Positions 9,390-21,066 of a DNA stretch of 21,066 nucleotides are shown one piece after another; position 1 is the first letter of the stretch; the number at the start of each line of letters is the position of its first letter. Position numbers and translations under genes: made by a program. The stretch is from Gonium pectorale (Eukaryota; Chlorophyta; Chlorophyceae; Chlamydomonadales; Volvocaceae). The notes beneath the pieces are model-generated. The model ran no database searches. It was not told where the DNA came from and was given only the letters and a program-made list of their open reading frames with translations. The stretch covers positions 480,981 through 502,046 of the forward strand of contig LSYV01000052.1 of NCBI GenBank assembly GCA_001584585.1, written 5' to 3'.

Positions 9390-9615
9390 AAAGAAGAGAA
9401 ACAGTTGCGCCGAGTACAGGGCATGGCGGGCGAGGGAGACGAGCAGGCGGGCCCTCCCGGTGTGCAAGAGCCAGGAGGGCACGGAAGTGGAGACCGAAGT
9501 GAGGGCCCTGGTGCACGATCACTTTAGCCGGCGCTTCGGGGCTGGATGGCGGCAGCGGTTTCGTATCCTTGTTAAGACAACGGCGGGAAACAAGAGAACC
9601 AGAACCGGCGGATAG
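9349..9615 (+). pseudogene. Coding-like fragment without a start codon
   Basis: This stop-to-stop frame of 88 codons has a GC-biased third position and a protein-like, charged composition, for example residues reading CAEYRAWRARETSRRALP and EVETEVRALVHDHFSRRFG. It contains no Met. It begins inside R2 copy 2, so it may be an exon remnant of a mobile element rather than a host gene. I do not recognise a family. Confidence 0.25.
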
Positions 9616-10173
9616 GAGCATGGCTCACTGTAGAGACTCTGCCATCCCCTGGTCGCGGTTCGCGCCTGCTTGGATGGTGCCCCGCCCGGAGCCATGGTTG
9701 GCCGCTTGGCCCCCCCCCGTCATACGTGCAGCCGCGCATCAGGAACGAAGGTGCAGCTGAAGGCGCACATCCAGGTCAGAGCTGCGAAACCACGCAGAAC
9801 GAAACGCCCGGTGGCGTTCGAGTTCCGAGGGGTAAGGAGCCGGAACTCGAACCGTTTCCATGTGGAAAGGGTACTGGAGGATAGGCGAGCTGGCGATGGG
9901 GTGCCCGGACGCACGCGCGCGAGCCCGGATTAGTAGGCCAGGACAAAGCGGACAACGCACAGGCGGTTAATGGTGCTCCCTTTGACTCACGGCGTCCCTT
10001 GTCCCCTCCCACGCCCACGGCGAGGGCGAGGAAATCCGTGAGTTGGGCTCGTTCGTCTGGCTTGGCCGGGTTGCAGAAGTCCCGCCACTGCTACTGCTTG
10101 CCGACGTCGAAGCCCCCGGTACGTGCTATGGTACCGAAAGGTTAAATGAGGAGAGGCGATAAAGGGCACAGAC

Positions 10174-10199
10174 CGGGTACACGAACCGGGTATACGAAC
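10174..10199. repeat. 13-bp tandem duplication
   Basis: ACCGGGTACACGA is followed directly by ACCGGGTATACGA, then a partial third unit ACC. Confidence 0.6.
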
Positions 10200-10245
10200 C
10201 CCGCATAGAGCTGACTACCGTAGTCCCGAAGGCACAGCAGAGAGC

Positions 10246-10806
10246 TCACGAGCCGTAGCCCCTGGCCCAACAGCCAGCCGCACAAGCACGCTCGTATTTG
10301 TCAACCAGGTTAGGTACGGCGCGCGCCTCGTCAGCCCGCCCGCCCGCCCGCCTCAGCAGCTTGCGCGTGATACCCGTCCGGTAGTCCGGTAGTCCGGTAG
10401 TCCGGTAGTCCGGTAGTCCGGTAGTCCGGTAGTCCGGTAGGCTGGTAGTCCGGTAGGCTGGTAGTCCGGTAGTCCGGTAGGCCCGCCTCCTGCAGCAGCC
10501 GCCATTCCTCGAGGCAAATGAGGAGGTGCTCCGGCGGCCGCACAGCGGTAAGGGTAACACCTTCGCCGAACCACTGCAGCCAAGCCGTCAGCTCGGCAGC
10601 GGACGCCTCCTGGCACCGCCGGGTGTCGGCCGCTGAGACAAGACCCGTGGTGGCGTGTGCCCGGAGGAGCCCGCACGAATAGGAGCCCGCGGCCGGCGGC
10701 GCCTGGGCGATCACGCGCTGCGCCGGGCGGGCCAGTTGAAGGCCGCAAAGGAGAGGCAGGCCTTGGGGCAAAAGGCGAATTGAGAGGGCTGGCCTGTTTA
10801 TGTACT
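10246..10806 (-). pseudogene. Possible degenerate transposon ORF interrupted by the minisatellite
   Basis: On the minus strand, before the 8-bp repeat (about 10490-10790), one frame has strongly GC-biased third positions and reads AAELTAWLQWFGEGVTLTAV followed by a RPPEHLLICLEEWRLLQ segment. That helical layout resembles the N-terminal core-binding domain of eukaryotic tyrosine recombinases (DIRS or Crypton type). After the repeat, coding-like sequence (KLLRRAGGRADEARAV, then VDKYERACAAG) continues in a different frame and ends at a stop at 10246. No catalytic Arg/His/Tyr region is visible. Family assignment is a guess; the frame switch and lack of a clear start suggest a broken fragment. Confidence 0.25.
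10381..10484. repeat. 8-bp minisatellite (GTAGTCCG), 13 units
   Basis: Seven perfect GTAGTCCG units are followed by GTAGGCTG, GTAGTCCG, GTAGGCTG, two GTAGTCCG and a degenerate last unit. Because 8 is not a multiple of 3, 24 bp encode 8 residues and every minus-strand frame reads the same cyclic peptide, PDYRTTGL. All three minus frames stay open through it. Confidence 0.95.
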
Positions 10807-10809
10807 GTG

Positions 10810-10883
10810 AAAAAACGAGAAACCTGCACAGAAAGTAGGAGCCCGCCTCTACGGCCATACACGCCCGAAGGCGCGACGTTTCC
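10810..10883 (-). repeat. Hairpin-bearing dispersed element R2, copy 3
   Basis: This is the third copy. The hairpin (10860-10875) on the minus strand is CGCGCC-TTCG-GGCGTG. Relative to copy 1 an A-T stem pair has become G-C, and the TTCG loop is retained. A few extra bases lie between the A run and the conserved core. Confidence 0.75.
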
Positions 10884-10940
10884 AATAGGGCTGGCGGGTA
10901 TAGAGGAAGACATGTGATGGTTGTCCCGCGCCCCAAAAGG

Positions 10941-10976
10941 GCAGCCCTTAGTGCAGCCCTTAGTGCAGCCCTTCAA
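10941..10976. repeat. 12-bp tandem triplicate
   Basis: There are three units of GCAGCCCTTAGT, the third diverged at its end. The length is a multiple of three and reads KGCT repeated on the minus strand. Confidence 0.7.
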
Positions 10977-11105
10977 CTCACCGGCGTCAGGCTGCGCGCC
11001 ATCCGGGCGTACTGGCCGCGCGACACCCAGCGCAACGCCCGACTCCGGCGTCGAGGGAACGCTGGTCGTCGCACAACGCCGGCTGGGTATAGCCAGTGCC
11101 GAGCT

Positions 11106-11546
11106 TCAGTAGCACCGTACGGCGCATGATCGTGACGAAGTGGATCCCCACTTTGAATGGCAAGGGCGAGGCATAGGCGTGGCCCGTCCTCGTGCCTTGG
11201 CGTGACGGCCAATCTGGGCCGGCCCACGCGGAGCAGCCGCAACCGGCGCGTCCTGGCTGTTCAGCGCTTCACACGGGGAGTCGGGGACGGACGGGAGGTG
11301 AGGCTGACACAGCGGCAGGGAAACGGCAGGGAGCCAGTAGAGCCAGTGTGCCCGCAGCGTCTGCACGGCCGGCCACAGCTTCTGCTTGAAGCAATGAGCC
11401 GTAGAACGGTCTGGGCGAGGCCAGTCGTTTGCCGCCCGACGCCGTCGCGTCTTCTTCTTGGAGCCTTCTGGCTTTTCTTGCTGTGACCGGGGCTCAGGGG
11501 TCCCACGGGAGCTGCGCGCCAACCCTGCCAAGGCACGCGCTGGCAT
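11106..11546 (-). pseudogene. Hypothetical 146-codon ORF, possibly transposon-derived
   Basis: The frame has a basic stretch (EGSKKKTRRRRAANDW) and codon use similar to real local exons, but no domain that I recognise. Its 3' half is R1 copy 2, whose other copy has no matching open frame. That favours a decayed mobile-element gene over a conserved host gene. It could also be a chance frame in GC-rich DNA. Confidence 0.2.
11149..11317 (+). repeat. Dispersed repeat R1, copy 2
   Basis: This is the second copy of the segment at 846-1031. It lies inside a 146-codon open frame on the minus strand (11106-11546) that looks coding by composition; the equivalent frame in copy 1 is broken. The repeat may be part of a transposon coding region. 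Confidence 0.7.
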
Positions 11547-11819
11547 GGCGACGGGCCATCATCCCCCGGGGATGCCCCGCGGCTGGGGCCGGGGCTACTT
11601 CAAATCCAAGCTGCGCACAGCCCGGCGCAGACCTCAACCACCCGCATATGCTGGGGCATATGCCCTGAAGGCGCTCCCCCCCGCGCTGCCAAGTGGTGCA
11701 CCAGCCGGCATGGCAGCTGTCGCGGGACTCCGGCTTGCCTGTGGCAGCCGGCAGGTCTAGCACAGCCTTTCCCATCATCCCATGCCGTACATAACAGACA
11801 AACGCTCGTACAGATGCGG

Positions 11820-11824
11820 TTACA
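11820..11824 (-). terminator. Candidate TGTAA polyadenylation signal, esterase B
   Basis: The first TGTAA on the minus strand after the copy B stop codon lies about 960 nt downstream, in context CTTGTAAC. The distance and context match the candidate signal of copy A, which gives modest mutual support. Confidence 0.4.
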
Positions 11825-12781
11825 AGCAAGCAGTGGCAATCTGCAGGTGCCAGGGTCGATCTGGAACTTCGCTTGTGTCGTATCAGAGCCGTACTCATGA
11901 CAGCGGCTCGGGCCATGCCACCGGGCACAACCAGATCATGCAATGTTCAACTTGGGCGTGTGCGACTTCACTCCAACGCTCAATTATAAAATGCGCACCA
12001 AGTGGCATACACCCCTGCTGCAGAGACGGAAATGCATGCGGGTGCGGTCGGGGGGAACGCCCCGCCAGCCACACGCCCCATACGCACACAGAGGGCGACC
12101 GCAGTCCACCTAGCTGCAGACTGTCCCTTGGCTGACCAAGGGGAAACAGTAGTCCCCAAAGCCCATCGCTCAAGCAGCGTTGAGGACGTCTCCCGTTAGA
12201 GCGGCAGTGCCCTAGGCCAACATTGGCTAGGATATGTAAAACACCCACACATACACGGCGCTAGCATGGCGACACGTGTACGACAATGTACGGAAACAGG
12301 TGCGCACCATGTCGAGCGCAATATTGTGAATAAAATTTGTCAGCGAGCGTGCTGCTTGTGAATTCGAAGTGATGTAAAGGTGTCAGATGCACGGGACCTG
12401 TTGGTCTGGATGAAAGCAGGCAATAAAGCGGATCACTCCCTGACTGCGCGCCGAAGCTGCCGAGATACCGCCGAGGAGAAACATCTTCACCAAGCGGTCA
12501 ACGCACAGATGAATGCCAAAATGGGCAAGACGCAACACGGCAATGATGACGCGCATTAAGCCATGTTGCTCACGTGGCAGCCCCAGATATCAACTCCATG
12601 TAGCTACAACCAGCACAAAAACAGCTGGGCCGCACTCGCGGATCCGTAGCGGCAACCCCGCATGCCATCGGACGCATAATAATAACGGCCTCCTGCGGTG
12701 CAAGCTTAAGAGAAAAATGGACGCATGGGTCACACACCCGCGCCCCGCCGTACAGTGCTCCGCGCGTGCATGGCCGTACAC
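11825..12781 (-). other. Predicted 3' UTR of esterase B
   Basis: There is no supportable gene between the stop codon and the candidate TGTAA. The segment around 12300-12375 is noticeably more AT-rich than the surroundings. An imperfect hairpin (CCTAGGCCAA / TTGGCTAGG) lies near 12212-12232. The UTR extent is inferred from the motif alone. Confidence 0.35.
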
Positions 12782-19615
<6,834 letters not shown>

Positions 19616-19927
19616 TGAGGTGAAGGTAACAGCAGAGCGGACTTTGCAAAGCTTGGTGTATGCGAAGCAACACAACAGTACATGCTCACTGTACAGTACA
19701 GGCTCACTTCAAAAGGCTTGCGGCCGTAGGAGGTTGAAGGGTTGGTCAGACAAGGGAGGGAGCCCGCCCTGCCGTAGGAGGGCTTCCAAGGAAGGTAAAA
19801 CACTGGGTAGATCCTGGGTAGATCTTCTATTGACGAGCGCTGACAAGATGTCGGCGGCCCAACGGCTCACTGCCGCGCGCAAATGCATGGCTCAAGCTCT
19901 CTACGCATTTCCCGAGGTTTTGTCAGG

Positions 19928-19933
19928 TATATA
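19928..19933 (-). promoter_or_regulatory. Weak TATA-like motif upstream of esterase B
   Basis: TATATA lies about 315 bp upstream of the copy B start codon, within the only short AT-rich stretch of this flank. Nothing comparable stands out upstream of copy A. It is a candidate core promoter only. Confidence 0.15.
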
Positions 19934-20276
19934 GCCATATTAGCCTCTGCATTGCCACCTGCCTGACCCAAGGATGGGCAGGCGCCTGTCCGTTCCGACC
20001 TAGACATGCCTAGACCGTAACATACCGTATGGAACTACTGGAGGCACTGGACAGTCGTACACAGGCGCAAATGATGGAATTGTGTGATTAGAAACAGCAG
20101 AAACAGTGCCGGCACGTGGGGGCAGACAGCGAACAACGACGGGCATGCAGGGACATGGATGCTGGATGCGCGGGCGTACGGTGTATGCGCGACACGTGTA
20201 CATGTGAAGGAGTGGTGACTGAAGGGCTCGTCAACGGAGAAGATAGACGAACCGGCTCTAAGCGGCCAGCAGCCGG

Positions 20277-20318
20277 CGGCCACACACACACACACCTGCC
20301 GGCCACACACACACACCT
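20277..20318. repeat. CA microsatellite
   Basis: Two CA runs are separated by CTGCCGGC. Another CA run closes the window (21053-21066). Confidence 0.85.
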
Positions 20319-20698
20319 CGCGACGTTTCCTCTCTCTTCAGCCGCAGCACCGTCTTCCTTTCCTTCCTCCTCAGCCAGCTGCCTCCAGACGGCGTCTTCC
20401 CTCGACCACCCAGACCCCTGCCTTGGCGCACACACCCGTTTTGGGCCCTAAGTTTGCCGGAGAGCCCTTAGTTTGTCGTACGCTGCGACTTGCTTATCAG
20501 CCAGTTTCGTGGCTCTGGCCGACCCCGGTCTTTGCACTGCACTATTCCGTTAACTCGCATTTTGACAGCCCCGTGATACCGCAGCTCACACCGCGGCGCT
20601 CCTCACCCGCAGGTGTGTTCACATGGCGTCGCGAACATAGAGCGAGCGAGCGGGCGCGCGAACGCGACTCCCGCACTACCGGTTCTGCTGTCTGGAGA

Positions 20699-20744
20699 GC
20701 AGCCCAGCCCAGCCCAGCCCAGCCCAGCTCAGCCAGCCCAGCCG
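20699..20744. repeat. 5-bp tandem repeat (AGCCC)
   Basis: About five perfect AGCCC units are followed by degenerate ones (AGCTC, AGCC, AGCCC). Confidence 0.8.
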
Positions 20745-21066
20745 CCGTTGCAGCGTTAAGTCACTCGGGGTCCCCCAGGCCAGCGGGCGCCACGTAGCGG
20801 GGGCATGTAGCGGGAGCGGGTAGCGGGTACTATGCGTAATGGGTTGTTGGGCTTTTTTTTTCTGTGGAAAGGTTACAGGCGGAGAGGCGAGAAAGGGCGC
20901 AGACAACGGGCTGCCGGCTAGAACGCTAGAATGCCAGACTGCTCGGCCGTTCGACTGTTTGCCTCGCCTCGCTCGCCTTCCTCGCCTAGTCTGTTTGCCT
21001 TGTCTGTTTGCTTGCAGCATGTTCACAAGCACGCACGCATATTCGCACGACGTAACACACACACAC

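Larger units (their letters stand above)
19616..21066. other. Upstream flank of esterase B, no supportable gene
   Basis: This should hold the 5' UTR and promoter of esterase B. The remaining open frames are short and compositionally biased. Two plus-strand pyrimidine tracts ending in AG (20326-20341 and 20986-21017) look like splice acceptors, and might belong to a plus-strand gene that continues beyond the window, but no exon could be confirmed. Confidence 0.4.

Noticed and set aside
10381..10484. CRISPR array
   Set aside because: It is a gapless 8-bp tandem repeat with no spacers, in a eukaryotic setting.
12328..12336. AATAAA motif as a poly(A) signal
   Set aside because: It is on the plus strand, where no gene ends, and green algae of this kind generally use TGTAA.

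Overview
The window looks like GC-rich nuclear DNA of a green alga (chlorophyte, probably a Chlamydomonas- or Volvox-like lineage; inferred, not proven). The two clear genes are split into 13 and 14 short exons with GT-AG introns, the donors are mostly GTGAGT, GTGCGT or GTGGGT, and TGTAA-type polyadenylation motifs lie downstream. Nothing bacterial (operons, Shine-Dalgarno sites, CRISPR) is present.

The main content is a head-to-tail tandem pair of type-B carboxylesterase genes, both on the minus strand. Gene A (3165-8816, 13 exons) encodes 565 aa and gene B (12782-19615, 14 exons) encodes 564 aa. I rebuilt both exon by exon. Every junction is GT-AG, the phases agree, and neither has a frameshift or internal stop. 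Each has an N-terminal signal peptide, the EDCLFLN signature, the HGG oxyanion loop and a complete Ser-Glu-His triad. Neither ends in an ER-retention signal, so both are probably secreted or routed through the secretory pathway. Their substrates cannot be read from sequence.

The copies share all intron positions and phases except one: the 204-nt exon 6 of A corresponds exactly to exons 6+7 of B (119+85 nt). Similarity is uneven. The 5' half, especially exon 3, is very close. The 3' exons are much more diverged, except for a 94-bp block over A exon 11 / B exon 12 that has one mismatch and runs 32 bp into the adjacent intron. This pattern suggests gene conversion between the copies.

The flanks (1-3164, 8817-12781, 19616-21066) hold no gene I can defend. 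They contain the predicted long 3' UTRs and promoters, and much repeat debris: three copies of a roughly 70-bp dispersed element with a covarying hairpin, a duplicated segment of about 180 bp, an 8-bp minisatellite that reads as the same 8-residue repeat in all three minus frames, coding-like remnants probably from transposons, and simple repeats.
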